From positions 701,675-765,674 of the forward strand of contig NZ_RBCI01000002.1 in NCBI RefSeq assembly GCF_003628535.1: a stretch of 64,000 bases of DNA. Direction: 5' to 3'. Both the position numbers and the translations under genes were made by a program. The notes below the pieces were generated by a model. It was not told where the DNA came from. It saw only the letters and a list, made by a program, of their open reading frames with translations, and made no database searches. The DNA comes from Flavisolibacter nicotianae (lineage in GTDB: Bacteria; Bacteroidota; Bacteroidia; Chitinophagales; Chitinophagaceae). This document shows, piece after piece, positions 27,751 to 38,800 of the stretch (position 1 is the first letter of the stretch; every line of letters starts with the position of its first letter).

Positions 27751-28011
27751 CTAATCCTTTACGATAACCGGCGGAGTGAATTTTACATTCTCCCTCTTTT
27801 TTGCCGCACCGCTCTTATACGTAACAGTGTGCGTTCGGCTTGTTCCTTTATCTTTCCAGATAACGGGAGGTGTAAACTTTGTGACACTTGCCGGCTTATT
27901 CTTTTTAATGATGGGCGGGGTAAATTTCACATCTTCTTTTTTCGCAGTTGTTTGCGCATGGCAAAAGTTGGCTAGTGCGAATGCAAAAAGGCCCAATGCA
28001 ACTTTTTTCAT
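27751..28011 (-). CDS. Secreted peptide with three KFTPP repeats
   Basis: An 86-residue product with a signal peptide (MKKVALGLFAFALANFCHAQ). The mature part is basic and contains three copies of the motif KFTPP[IV]I: VKFTPPIIKKNK at 28, TKFTPPVIWKDK at 44, and VKFTPPVIVKD at 76, ending the protein. The codons differ between copies, which suggests selection on the peptide rather than a recent DNA duplication. No family is recognised. It lies between a GNAT gene and the tamL operon, and its partner is unknown. Confidence 0.65.
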   Translation of the reverse strand: MKKVALGLFAFALANFCHAQTTAKKEDVKFTPPIIKKNKPASVTKFTPPVIWKDKGTSRTHTVTYKSGAAKKRENVKFTPPVIVKD

Positions 28012-28343
28012 AACAATGTTTTCATAGAGATGGTCGAACAGGCCGTTTCCACACAAAAAAACAAAAGAAGTTTCAGTGCTGACTTCGGATGGACTGCAGA
28101 ACAGTGAAACTGGTTGGGCTCATTGGGCATGCAGACAAATTCAATTATAGGAGAGAATACCCGAACCTTCACGGTGATCAATAACTGCAGTTTAGAGCCA
28201 TTACTCTTTTTTTGTTTCCTGCCATGTACCAGCCTGCGAGCTTTCTTGAATAGACTGGCTCGTTCAAAAGCGGGCATTCCATAAAAAAATAGGTTCGCGG
28301 GGGCGCAAACCTATTTTACAAAAAGGAAAAATCTATTTGTTCA
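28012..28343. other. Intergenic region between the KFTPP gene and tamL
   Basis: No convincing gene; an 89-codon minus-strand frame here lacks any recognisable feature. The region should hold the promoter of the KFTPP gene and carries the tamL terminator at 28286-28317. Confidence 0.5.
28286..28317 (-). terminator. Terminator of the tamB-tamL operon
   Basis: AAAATAGGTT and AACCTATTTT form an imperfect stem of about 12 bp with GCG/CGC pairs at the tip and T-rich flanks. It lies just beyond the tamL stop codon. Confidence 0.75.
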
Positions 28344-30632
28344 CTAGAACGGGTACCCGATCGCCAGGTTGTAAACCACATTTTGACTCCGCCATTCGGG
28401 TTGGCCAAACTGGATCTGGTTGATCACCCACCGGTTGCCCTTGTCGAGCCAGGGCTTGCGAATGGGAAAGGCTACGTCAAAGCGGATCACGAACAACGTG
28501 ATGTCGAGCCGGATACCGGCACCGGCACCCATTGCCAGTTCACTCAAAAAGTCGCTGTTGAAGGTGGCCCCGGGCTTCAGCGGATTGTCGTTGGCCAGCC
28601 AGATATTGCCGGCATCTATAAACAGGGCGCCGTACAGCGGTCCGGAAATGCGTGGCCGCAGCTCGGTGTTCATCTCCAGCTTGATGTCGCCGGTTTGATC
28701 GGGAATAAAGCCCTGCGAAGTGGGCACTGCCTGGTAGGTGCCGGGCCCTACCGACCTGCTGCGGAAGGCGCGGATACTGTTGTTGCCACCGGTGAAGAAT
28801 TGCTTGATGTAGGGAAGCTCCTGCGAATTGCCGTACGGCTTTCCATACCCGATTACCAGCCGGTTGGCCCAGGTGGTATTCAGGCCCAGGCGCCGATACC
28901 ACCGGCCGTCGAGTTCTACCTTTAGGTATTGGGCGAACGGAAGACCGAACATCCGTTTGCTGTTCACCCCTGTTCTGCTGGTGAGCAGGCCGGCCAGGTT
29001 GCCCGAGGCATCGGCCAGGCCATTCAGGTAAAATGTATTTCGTTTCTGCAAGCCAAGCGCCTGCTGGTTGAGCGTGTATTGATACGTAGAACCCAGGATG
29101 AATTGCGTATCGGTAATGTGGCGCAGGGTGGGGTTGTTGATGATCTCGCGACTGTATTTGTCAGAAATATTCTGCGGCTTTGTGTAGGTAATGGCAATGG
29201 GATAGAACTCATGCGAAAGCTCCGGCGACTCTCGCCAGATGTAACCCAGACCGCCGTGGAAAGAATTGAGCGTGTAAAGTCCTTTGCGGTCCAGTGCTTC
29301 ATAACCCAACTGGATGTTGGTTCGCGGGATAAAGCTGCTCTTGGGTTTGAACCGGAAGAAGGGGACCACGAACCGCGGAATCGAAAAATTGATTTCGCCA
29401 CCCATGCGGAAAGTAGTGGTGTTCTGGAAGGTGCCGCTAAACTGCACATCGGTGCCCACGTAGGCCCGGATGTCCATTTGCTCCGCCGCCCGGAAGGTGT
29501 TGCGGTGCTTGAAGCCGATGCTCACTTCACTTCCATTCAGGTTATTGCTTCGCGTTTCGGTGCCGATTTCTGCACGAAGCGCTTTTTCCGGCATGGGAGT
29601 TAAGTAGTAGTACACATCCAGTTTCGGGCTGTCCACGGCGGCCCGCTGAAAGCGGTTTTTGGTGAACTTGAACACGTTCAGGTCCATCAGGCGCTGCAGC
29701 GACTTGTTGTGGTCTGTGCGGTTGTACACCTGCCCGGTCGTAAACGCCATGGTGTTGACAAAAAGCTTTGGCTTGAACTTGTGAACCGGATCCGTGATGT
29801 AATACCCTTTGTAAAACTCCCGGTTTGCCTGTGCCGTGTCAAAGCGAGCCCTGTTCAGACTGTAGTTGGGATAGATGTAAACATTGTTGATGAAATACAC
29901 CTCCTTGGCTTCCGGAGGAGTTTCCGGTTTCAACACCAGCCGCATGTTCACCTGGTGGTCGCCTTCCGTGCTGTCGACCTGCACCAAAATGTCTTCGGGG
30001 TTGAAATAATAAAAGCCTCTTTCCTTCAGCAGGGCATCGATGCGGGTGCGTTCGCCCCTGATCAGGTCAAGGTCGTAGGGCTCGCCTTTTTTCAAAAGGG
30101 TTTTCTGGCCGATTTGCGCAATGGCAGTGGAAAGGGTGCTGCTGTCGGCGGGGAACGTTACGGAATTGATTTTGTATTGGGGCCCGGCGTTGGCCGTGTA
30201 GGTCACGCTGGCCTTTTTCTTTTTCCATGTCGAATCGGCGGTTACGCCGCTGCGGAAAAAGCCTTTGTTCTCCAGGTAATTCTGCAACAGCTTTATATTG
30301 GCGTCCAGGTCAACACTGCTGGCCAGCACGGGTGGTTGCCCCAGCTTTCGTTGCAGGTTGGCCCGCAGGCCTTTTTCTTTTTTGGTGTAAAACAGGTTCC
30401 ACAACAAAAGTTTGAACGGGATGCCCAAAAAACGGCTGTTCGGCCGTGGTCTTGTGAGGCCTTCAAGATCTGCCTGTAATACCTTTCGCTGCTGTGTGCT
30501 CACGTTCTCGGCCGTAAGCTTTACCGTAGCCCCGGTGTACAGGGCATCATTGGCCGGGATGTGCTTCGTAGCGCTGCAGGCCGAAAGGATGATGCATCCT
30601 GTAAAAATCAATTTACGCCATTGGTTGATCAT
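28344..30632 (-). CDS. tamL: TamL: lipidated TamA-like outer-membrane assembly protein
   Basis: A 762-residue BamA-superfamily protein. The N-terminus is a lipoprotein signal (LIFTGCIILSAC, Cys at about 19), the feature that separates the Bacteroidota TamL variant from TamA. POTRA-like domains follow (about 25-330, for example QYKINSVTFPADSSTLSTAI), then a C-terminal barrel with VIGYGKPYGNSQELPYIKQF, GGNNSIRAFRSRSVGPG (the conserved VRGF-like region) and ending NVVYNLAIGYPF. With TamB it inserts or stabilises outer-membrane proteins or lipids. It overlaps tamB by ATGA. Confidence 0.9.
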   Translation of the reverse strand: MINQWRKLIFTGCIILSACSATKHIPANDALYTGATVKLTAENVSTQQRKVLQADLEGLTRPRPNSRFLGIPFKLLLWNLFYTKKEKGLRANLQRKLGQPPVLASSVDLDANIKLLQNYLENKGFFRSGVTADSTWKKKKASVTYTANAGPQYKINSVTFPADSSTLSTAIAQIGQKTLLKKGEPYDLDLIRGERTRIDALLKERGFYYFNPEDILVQVDSTEGDHQVNMRLVLKPETPPEAKEVYFINNVYIYPNYSLNRARFDTAQANREFYKGYYITDPVHKFKPKLFVNTMAFTTGQVYNRTDHNKSLQRLMDLNVFKFTKNRFQRAAVDSPKLDVYYYLTPMPEKALRAEIGTETRSNNLNGSEVSIGFKHRNTFRAAEQMDIRAYVGTDVQFSGTFQNTTTFRMGGEINFSIPRFVVPFFRFKPKSSFIPRTNIQLGYEALDRKGLYTLNSFHGGLGYIWRESPELSHEFYPIAITYTKPQNISDKYSREIINNPTLRHITDTQFILGSTYQYTLNQQALGLQKRNTFYLNGLADASGNLAGLLTSRTGVNSKRMFGLPFAQYLKVELDGRWYRRLGLNTTWANRLVIGYGKPYGNSQELPYIKQFFTGGNNSIRAFRSRSVGPGTYQAVPTSQGFIPDQTGDIKLEMNTELRPRISGPLYGALFIDAGNIWLANDNPLKPGATFNSDFLSELAMGAGAGIRLDITLFVIRFDVAFPIRKPWLDKGNRWVINQIQFGQPEWRSQNVVYNLAIGYPF

Positions 30633-33600
30633 TGGTCTGGCTGGTTTTGTTTTTCCTTGTTTTCTACGCGTAGTTTTCTTCGTCTGAGTATGTCGATAAA
30701 CCGATCGTAATCGAGAGTGATGATAAAGCGAAGACCTGTTTCCACCACGTAGCCATCCACCACGCCAAAGTACTCGTTGCGCCGGTAGGCCCTGAGCATG
30801 TACCGGCCGTCGCGGCTCAGTTGGTAGTTGACGGCGATGTTGCCGGCAATGTTGTTGCCACCCTGGGCGCTTTGCTGTTGGGGACCCTGCAATTCAAAAT
30901 TGCTGCCAACGGTTACTGACAGCCGGTTGTTCAAGAGACTTTTTGAAAGACCCACATTGAGGTCCGTGCGCTGTCGGCGCGAGCCGGTGGTATAGTCATC
31001 GCTCGACGTAACGTCGAAGTTCAGGTCCACACCGGAGATGAGGTCCTGTGTCAGGTTGTTGAGCTGTTCGGTGAGCAATTTGCTGGCGCTCTGCATGGCA
31101 TAGGCCGAGGCGCTGAACCCGCCGCCACTTGACTGGAAGGGATTTTCGCCCACGAACCGTCCCAGGAGCAGGAGCGAAAACACCTGCTTGTTCAACTCCG
31201 AAGGTTCCTGCCGCAGTTGGGTCAACCGCGTGTCCACATTGGTGATGATGTCGGAAGAAACGCCGTAGTTTTTATCTGTGGGCAAAATAATATCGAAGGA
31301 GATTTGCGGCTGCATCAATTGTCCTTGCAGGTTCAGCCACACCTGGAAGGGAAGCTTCTGCAAATACGTGTTCCGGATCGCTGTGCTGGAAGCTGAAATA
31401 TAATTCGACACCAGGTCGAGTGGCGCTGTGTTGGCAACATAGACGGCTTTCACATTCAACTGGGCCGCTGTCGGCTCGCCCAGCCATTCGATGCGGCTGC
31501 CCTTTTGAATGTCGAATTTTCGCTGGATAAAATTGTAGCTGAGTTGATACGAGCCCTGCTCAATTTCATACGATCCGGTGAGGTTGATCTTGCCACTGGG
31601 ATCAATACCCGCAGAAAGCAATGCTTCGCCCTGGAGGTTCACGAAATCACCGTTGGCTTCATCGATTACGATGCTGAACTTGGCTTCTTTCTTCACTTCG
31701 ATATTCGTCGTGATGTCATAGCCGGTGAGTACCGAACGGTTCAGGGAATCGTAAGTGGCCAGGAACAGCGAATCAATCCCGGGATTGCTGAAATCCACAA
31801 ACTGCACCACGCCTTCCCGCGACACAATGCCGGGATCCCGTTGCGGCACAACCACGGTGAAGTCCGTTTCATCGTCCACCGTCAGGTTGCCGTCAACTAC
31901 GGGTGCGCTTTCGGTTCCACCCACATGCACGTTGCTGGTGAGATAAAGCTTGCCGTAGTAAATGCTGTTTTGTTTTTTGGTGGTATTCACCGCCCTGAAA
32001 TGCCGTGCCCGGATGTCAAGATCAAAGTCATAATTGACAAAATTGGTTGTGCCCACCAGGCCGTTGATGGTTAGCGCATTGTTGGCTGAGTCGCGGATGC
32101 TGAACCGGTTAAATTCCAGTCCCTTGTTGCTCACCACAACCAGCGATTCCTTGTCCACGTTAAAGGGCCCGCCAATGGCCTGCGTTACAACCGACACATT
32201 GTCGAAGTTGATGCGGCCATCGACCTTCGGCGCCGCCGTGGTGCCCCGCAGCGATACCGATCCGTTGACCGCTCCATTTGCGGAGGTGATAAAATCTTTC
32301 AGAGCGCCTTCAAATGTGTTCAACTGGAATTGCCGTATGGCAAGATCCAGGTTCATGGCAATTTCGTTGCCGCTTGGTTCCATGTAGCCGGTGATGGCCA
32401 GGTCGTTTCCTTTGCCGGTCAGTGTGACGTTGGCATTGTAGCGGGTGCCCGTGGAGCTTACCTGCGCATTCAGATTGCCCACCGTGTCTTGCCGGAACAT
32501 CAGGTCCGTAACGGTGAGGTTCGAGGTGAACAGGGGCTGCTGGGTAAGGTTGGTGAAAGTAGCGGTGCCGTTCATCACGCCGTCTACCAGGGTTGTGTCG
32601 GGTTTTAAAAACGCGGTGAGGGTACCGATCCGGAAATTGGTGAAGCGAACTTCCAGCGGTGAAGATGGCGCCGTGCCCAGGCTTTGGATGCGCAACTGCT
32701 GGCCGGCCTGCGACAGGGTGAAGTCGTTGGCCGTAACGCCTTTACCGACAACGATGCTGTTGTTTGGCGACACCGTCCAGCGATCGTAATTCAACAGCAG
32801 GCTGTCGGGGTTCAGGTGCAGGGTCATGTTGCCGTCGGGTGCCAGCGAAACCAGTCCGCCAAGGATGTATTTGTTCCGCTTGTTCCTGTCGTCTATACCT
32901 ACCGAAAAGTTGATGTTATTGTGCAGGGCTGTGGCATTGAGGCGGGTGGCATAAACATCCAATCCTGCGGCCTTCAGCCGGTCCATGGTGGCATTCACAT
33001 GCAGACCGCTGTCGTTCGTATGGATCCGTGCCTGCAGGTTGTTGACGACGTTTGTTTGGTACACAATCTTTGGCGCGGTGAGCAGTGCATTGAGTCCCTG
33101 CCCGGTGGCCAGGCTTCCTTCCGCATGCACATTGTCGGCCTCTTTCAGGTCGGGAACAAAACCCTGCAGCGCGGGAGAGAAATACAGGTCGGCCCGGAAC
33201 CGGATATCGTACGGTGCCACAGCCGGCAGGCGGGTCGTGGCGCCGGCCGCGGTAAAGTAAGGCGAAAGATTGCTTTGAATAATGTTGCCCAGGTCCATGA
33301 GGCGATACTGTCCGCGCAGTTCCGCCGAGGCAATATCGCTGCGCAGCGTGATGAAATTTTCATTGTCCCTGCCGGCAATGATCTGCAACGAATCCAGGGG
33401 CAGGCGGTTGGTTCCCGAAACAACCAGCGCCTGCGTAAGCAATACGTCGGCCGCGGGTGAGTCGGAGTTTAAGCCCGAAGCCGTTCCGTTGATCTTTCCA
33501 TGAAAAGTCAGCGGTTCTGTACTGAAGCCAAGGTTCTGGGCTTTCACGCTGTCGATGTCGGCGTTGATTTTGAACGGACCATAGGCAGCATAGTCGCCGC

Positions 33601-35692
33601 TGGCGGTCAGGGTCATATCGGCGTTTGGATCGGCCACGTCGGCATTGACCTTAAAAAATGTTTTTTGCAGTGAGCCATTCAGCCTGATGTTCCGGTAGGC
33701 GTAGTGGTTATAGCCCACGTGGTTGATGGCCGCTTTAAACGTTGTATTGATGGAACCCGGCGTTATGCCACGGCCATTTGCGGTGAAGGTGCCCGTTAGA
33801 GAGCCGATCTGTCCCTGCTGCTTTAGGATTTTTCCGAGTTGCAAACCGGAGGCCCGTGCTGTGGCGTTGTAGCTGAGCGAAGATGGATTCATCAAGTTGG
33901 CAAAGCTTCCGTTCAGGTCTATATCGCCGTCGGTCGTGTTCAGGTTCAGGCGTGTATTCAGCCGGCCGGCATTGCCATTGACCATCCCCGAAAGATCGAA
34001 AGACTGTGGCAGGTCGAGCCCCGCCTGTTTCAAACTGTTGCCGGCGAATAGGGCAATGTCGGACTGCGTGGTATGAAAGCGGTAAATGGTAAAATTGCCA
34101 CCGGCGTTGGCCGGGTTGGCAAGCCCCAGGAGCGTACCCGAGGCATTGAGATGGGTGTTTTGCAGGCCGTCGAACTGCAGCTTTGCTATGTTCAGGCGGT
34201 CCATGGTGCCATGTCCCTCCAGGTTCATGCGCCACACAGCATTGGGGTTGCGCAGCGCGGGCTGGGAGCGAAGCTGCGGCGCAAAGGTCAAAATATCTTT
34301 CACCTGTACATAGCTGTTTTCAATATCCAGGTCAATCACAGCCCGTTCAAAATGTTTTTGCAGTTCGGCAAGCGAGGCATAATGAAGGGCCGCGTTGCGC
34401 TTGATTTCCGAGCCGGGTGATTTGATGAAGAGGTCTTTCAGGTAAGCCTGGCTGGCACCGTAAAAAAGTTCGCCCCTCGCCTCGTTCAGCACAAAACCGC
34501 TTTTTTCTTTGAACGAAGCTTTAACCAGGGTTAGCCCGGTTGAATCAGGCTTCACAAACACATTGTCCGCATGCAACACAACGTCATCGGCCTTGAGATG
34601 GGAATAATCCATTCCGTATGCAAGGCGCGGCTGGTTGTCGTCATCGTAACGGATATCGGCGTTGTCAAACTGCATCTTGTCCACGCGGAGATCCCAGGGC
34701 ACCGTTGTTTGCGCCACGGCTTCCTGTTTGGCCTGTTGCTTCACCACTTCGGCGCCGGGGCTTTTCCCAAGGCGAATGGCTGCAACGGTGTTGGCCAGGG
34801 AAAGTTCGTCCAGGTAAATGCGGTTCTTCTGCAGGTCCAGCAACTTGCCATCAACTTTTGCCTTGCCGATCGAGAGGGTTGAATAGAGCGCTGAAACATC
34901 GTTGTCGTATTGCACCGAAACCTTGGTCAGGTCGATGACATCAAAATTGAGCTTCATCGGCGTTGGCGTCTGGGCTTCTTTGATGTCAACCGCCAGGGGC
35001 TTTGGTTCCAGCAGCGGTTTTACCTGTTTCATTTTCACCGTCGTGTTGCGAACAATGAGCGAGGGAAAATCGAAGGTTTGCGTGTATGGATCGAGGGTGT
35101 CGATGGTGGTGGTGGCGTAGCCAATACGGCTGAACATGTCAACACCGGTAATTGCGTCGCGGTAGGAGAGCACAACGTTGTCCAGCGTCACATCGCTCAC
35201 GTTCAGTTTCATCGGCGCCGTTTGGGCCGTGTCGGGTTTTTTTGTCTGTTCGCTGGTAAAGGCGTCCACCACAAACTGGTAGTTGAATGCTGTATCCGGC
35301 AAAACACGTTTTACCTTGGCCACGATGTTTTGCAGTTCAATATCTTTTACTTCCACTTCGTTGGAAAAAAGCTTGAGAAAGTTCAGGTGCGCTTTGATGG
35401 CCCCACCCGAAACGAGGGTGTCTTTCGTGCGGTCTTCGATGTAGACGTTCTGCAATAAAATGTTCCCTGAAAGGCCAAAGCCAATACGGCCGATGGAAAC
35501 CCTGGTTTGCAGCTTTTTCCCGAGGTAGTTCTCCACGCGGCCTGTCAGGAATCGCTGAGCCGGCGGGGTAAGGAGCAGCAAAAAGACCAGTATGATGAAA
35601 AGGAAAAGGAACAACAGGGATTTCAAGAAGATCCTGCCAACACGGCGAGGCCACGAGGGTTTTCTCAGTTCAGTTTTTGTTTCTTCCTGCAT
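30629..35692 (-). CDS. tamB: TamB family translocation/assembly protein
   Basis: A 1687-residue envelope protein with one N-terminal transmembrane anchor (about 17-40, IFLKSLLFLFLFIILVFLLL) and a very long stretch of beta-rich repeats, ending in the conserved DUF490 region (YQLSYNFIQRKFDIQKGS, PLDLVSNYISAS, SFDIILPTDKNYGV, SLLLLGRF, VNYQLSRDGRYMLRAYR). TamB spans the periplasm as a hydrophobic groove and works with TamA/TamL in lipid transport or protein assembly. It is the first gene of a two-gene operon. Confidence 0.93.
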   Translation of the reverse strand: MQEETKTELRKPSWPRRVGRIFLKSLLFLFLFIILVFLLLLTPPAQRFLTGRVENYLGKKLQTRVSIGRIGFGLSGNILLQNVYIEDRTKDTLVSGGAIKAHLNFLKLFSNEVEVKDIELQNIVAKVKRVLPDTAFNYQFVVDAFTSEQTKKPDTAQTAPMKLNVSDVTLDNVVLSYRDAITGVDMFSRIGYATTTIDTLDPYTQTFDFPSLIVRNTTVKMKQVKPLLEPKPLAVDIKEAQTPTPMKLNFDVIDLTKVSVQYDNDVSALYSTLSIGKAKVDGKLLDLQKNRIYLDELSLANTVAAIRLGKSPGAEVVKQQAKQEAVAQTTVPWDLRVDKMQFDNADIRYDDDNQPRLAYGMDYSHLKADDVVLHADNVFVKPDSTGLTLVKASFKEKSGFVLNEARGELFYGASQAYLKDLFIKSPGSEIKRNAALHYASLAELQKHFERAVIDLDIENSYVQVKDILTFAPQLRSQPALRNPNAVWRMNLEGHGTMDRLNIAKLQFDGLQNTHLNASGTLLGLANPANAGGNFTIYRFHTTQSDIALFAGNSLKQAGLDLPQSFDLSGMVNGNAGRLNTRLNLNTTDGDIDLNGSFANLMNPSSLSYNATARASGLQLGKILKQQGQIGSLTGTFTANGRGITPGSINTTFKAAINHVGYNHYAYRNIRLNGSLQKTFFKVNADVADPNADMTLTASGDYAAYGPFKINADIDSVKAQNLGFSTEPLTFHGKINGTASGLNSDSPAADVLLTQALVVSGTNRLPLDSLQIIAGRDNENFITLRSDIASAELRGQYRLMDLGNIIQSNLSPYFTAAGATTRLPAVAPYDIRFRADLYFSPALQGFVPDLKEADNVHAEGSLATGQGLNALLTAPKIVYQTNVVNNLQARIHTNDSGLHVNATMDRLKAAGLDVYATRLNATALHNNINFSVGIDDRNKRNKYILGGLVSLAPDGNMTLHLNPDSLLLNYDRWTVSPNNSIVVGKGVTANDFTLSQAGQQLRIQSLGTAPSSPLEVRFTNFRIGTLTAFLKPDTTLVDGVMNGTATFTNLTQQPLFTSNLTVTDLMFRQDTVGNLNAQVSSTGTRYNANVTLTGKGNDLAITGYMEPSGNEIAMNLDLAIRQFQLNTFEGALKDFITSANGAVNGSVSLRGTTAAPKVDGRINFDNVSVVTQAIGGPFNVDKESLVVVSNKGLEFNRFSIRDSANNALTINGLVGTTNFVNYDFDLDIRARHFRAVNTTKKQNSIYYGKLYLTSNVHVGGTESAPVVDGNLTVDDETDFTVVVPQRDPGIVSREGVVQFVDFSNPGIDSLFLATYDSLNRSVLTGYDITTNIEVKKEAKFSIVIDEANGDFVNLQGEALLSAGIDPSGKINLTGSYEIEQGSYQLSYNFIQRKFDIQKGSRIEWLGEPTAAQLNVKAVYVANTAPLDLVSNYISASSTAIRNTYLQKLPFQVWLNLQGQLMQPQISFDIILPTDKNYGVSSDIITNVDTRLTQLRQEPSELNKQVFSLLLLGRFVGENPFQSSGGGFSASAYAMQSASKLLTEQLNNLTQDLISGVDLNFDVTSSDDYTTGSRRQRTDLNVGLSKSLLNNRLSVTVGSNFELQGPQQQSAQGGNNIAGNIAVNYQLSRDGRYMLRAYRRNEYFGVVDGYVVETGLRFIITLDYDRFIDILRRRKLRVENKEKQNQPDQ

Positions 35693-35845
35693 GTGTATCG
35701 GTTAAGGCGATAGGATAATCTATCTTCACAAAGACTATTCCCCTTGACAGGCTCGGCTTATTTCAGGATGAATGCACTGTATTTCCGGTTCAAATGGCTG
35801 ATGAAGAAATGCTTGTAGAACAATTTCTACAGGGCTACCGACAAT

Positions 35846-35876
35846 AAAAAAAGCTGCCCGGGTGGGCAGCTTTTTT
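35846..35876 (-). terminator. Terminator of the leftward TonB-receptor gene
   Basis: AAAAAAGCTGCCC and GGGCAGCTTTTTT form a near-perfect stem with A and T runs on both sides, 20 bases beyond the receptor stop codon. Confidence 0.85.
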
Positions 35877-35895
35877 CGTATCAGAACCGTTGCAA

Positions 35896-38800
35896 TTAGA
35901 AATTGTAACGTAACCCGAGCTGAATACCCCAGGTGCTGAATATGGAGTAGTCGGTTTGATAAGCCTGTGTGGGGCCATCAGGGTTGAAGGTAAACTTGGG
36001 CGTATTGCGGTTGAAAGTTTCTGCGCCGGTATTGTTGGTGGCAGAAGGCGTGCCCAGGATCCCCAGGTCGCTGAAGGAACCGAAGGTGTACGCATAGCGG
36101 GTGCCCCATTTGTTATTCAGGAGGTTCAGGAAGTTCACCACATCCACGCTGAACTGGAAGGCATGCCGGTGGTTCAGGGCATTGAAGGAAAAGTCCTGCA
36201 GCAGGCGCAGATCCAGGTTGTTTACCCAGGGCAGCAAGGCACCGTAACGCTCAACATACTGGCCCTTGTGTGAACGCAGGTAAGAGTTATTCTCCACAAA
36301 ACGGAAGAAGGCATCTTTCTGCTCCTGTGCCGTATAAGTCTTTGAGCCCACTTTGAAACCTTCCACAAACGTGATCTGCGACGGATCGGCCGGGATGTAG
36401 ATCATGTCGTTTGTTTGCGCATCGCCGTTGATGTCGTTTCCGTAGCGGAAATGATAGCGCTCCTGCGAAGAGCCGCTGTAATACAAGCCAACGGTTGTTG
36501 CCAGTGCATTGTTGGCATAGTTGAAGCGGTATGATCCGCTGGCCACAACGCGGTGCGGAATGGCGAAATTGGAAAAGCCCAGTTCCGGGTTGTTCGCGTT
36601 GGCAACGATATTATTGGTTGACCAGCTACTGGAGGCACGGTCGCTTGTACCAATGTTGATGTCTTTGGAAGCTGTGAATGTATAGGCAACAAAACCTTCC
36701 CAGTTCTTGGCAAAGCTGCGCTGCAACTGTGCTGTCAGCGAGGTGCTATAGCCTTTGTTGGTGTTGTCCATCACAATGAGCGAGGTGATGTTGCTGTTCA
36801 ACCTGGCATTGTAATACGGACGGTTGTCGCCGGCGATGGCCACCGTGCCGTTTTGTGCACCCAGGTTGGCATTGCGGAAGAACACGTTGTTGAAGGATTT
36901 GGTGAAGACACCTTCCAGGGTAAACGTATAGTTCTGTGCAAAGCGCTTGTCGACAGCAACGTTGGAACGCCAAACCTGCGGCATTTTGAAATCGGAAGCT
37001 GTAGCCGAGTAGGAGGGGCTGCCAGATGGAATCGAGGTTCCGGGCTGCACGTCCGGTACCAGGTTGCTGTAGGCGGTACGATCCGGGTTGTAGCGGATAT
37101 CAGCTAATTGTGCCGCGGTCGCGGTATAAATGCTACGGAGCACACCGTTATCAGCCACCTGGTTTACCAGCCAGATAAATGGAATACGGCCGGTAAAGAT
37201 GCCCGTACCACCACGAACGACCAGGTTCTTGTCGCCTTTCACGTCGTAGTTAACACCAACGCGGGGAGAGAAAAGCAAACGCGATTTTGGCCACTTGCTC
37301 ACATCGAACTGTTCGTTGTTGCCGTTTTCGTCTTTGAACACAACGGCTGCAAGCGCGGGATTTTGCGGGGCATCATAGGGGTACAATGGCTTGTCTACAC
37401 GCAGACCGTACGTCAGCCGGAGTTTTTCGGACGGTGCCCATGCATCCTGCGCATAGAAACCCAACTGTGCAAATTTGGCCGCAGCCGGGGGGATGTCGCT
37501 CTTGTTTTTGCCATAGCTGTATGTAACGGCAAAAACAGTCGGTGCTTTATTGTCAAGGAAATCCTGCAACGAAGCAAAACGATAGTAAGAAGGGCCACCG
37601 TAATCGGAGAAGGCATTTTCAAACGAAAGACGGTCGTAGCTGATACCGGCAGTTACCACGTGTTTTGCCAGGTTGATGGTGGTGTTGTTGGCAAAGTTCA
37701 GCGCCTTGTCATCAATCCGGTTGTCGTAGGAAAACAGGTCTGTGCCGAAGGAAGTGTAAACGTTTGCCCCGGACATGATGTCTACGAAAGAAGCGGTGCT
37801 GTTTGGAACACGCTTCGGCTCTACGTGGGTAAAGGAGCCAATCAGCTGGTTGGAAATCTTGTTGCTAAAATTGGAGTTCAATTCACCCACAATGGAATTC
37901 ACCTTCGTGTTGTTTTGGAAGTTGGCACCATTAAATGCCAGGCCACCTGTTTTGGTACCGCGACGGCTGTTGCTGAAACGCGGATTCGGGCCGCTGTTTG
38001 CATTCACCTGGTCGTCGTCATCTGTATTGGAATAGTTGTAACGGGCCGTAAAGCGGTGCTTGGATGTAATGTTCCAGTCGAAGCGGGTTACAAACTTTAC
38101 GTTGTCGGTCAGGAAGTCGTAACCTTCGTATTTGCCCGGATCGTAGTTGTATTTCTGTTTCAGGTAGGCCGACAGCGCATCCAGGTCTGAGGCCAGAACG
38201 CCGGTCGCATTGGGGTCGCTATCATTTACGCCAGGGCGCTTGGCGGTCCAGGTTTGGCCCGGAGCCGTTCTTTTTTCGCGTTCGCCGTTTACAAAGAAAA
38301 ACAGTTTGTTTTTGATGATAGGGCCACCCACGCTGGCGCCATAGATGTTGGTCGAGCGTTTTGCATTTGCCACTTCAACGCCTTTTACTTTTTTGCCGTT
38401 GAAATCCTGGTTGCGGTAATAGCCATAGAGCGTACCGGTGTAGGTGTTGGTGCCCCTGCGGGTCACGGCGTTGATACCGGCGCCAACAAAACCTGCCTGG
38501 CGCACATCGTAGGGGGCGATGTTTACCTGGATCTGGTCGAGGGCATCGATAGAGATGGCCGATGTACCGCCACCGGGAATTTGTCCGTCACCGGAGCGGC
38601 CAAAGTTGTTGTTGAACAGGGCGCCGTCAATCGTGATGTTGTTATAGCGGTAGTTCATACCGGCGAAACTGTTGCCGTTGGCTTGCGGTGTCGTTCTTGT
38701 AATGGCGGTAATGCTGCGGCTGATATTAGGAAGGTTCTGGAGCTGGCGACGCGAAAAATTGGTCGCAGCACCGGTTCTTTCCGTTCTTGCGCCGCGGGTT

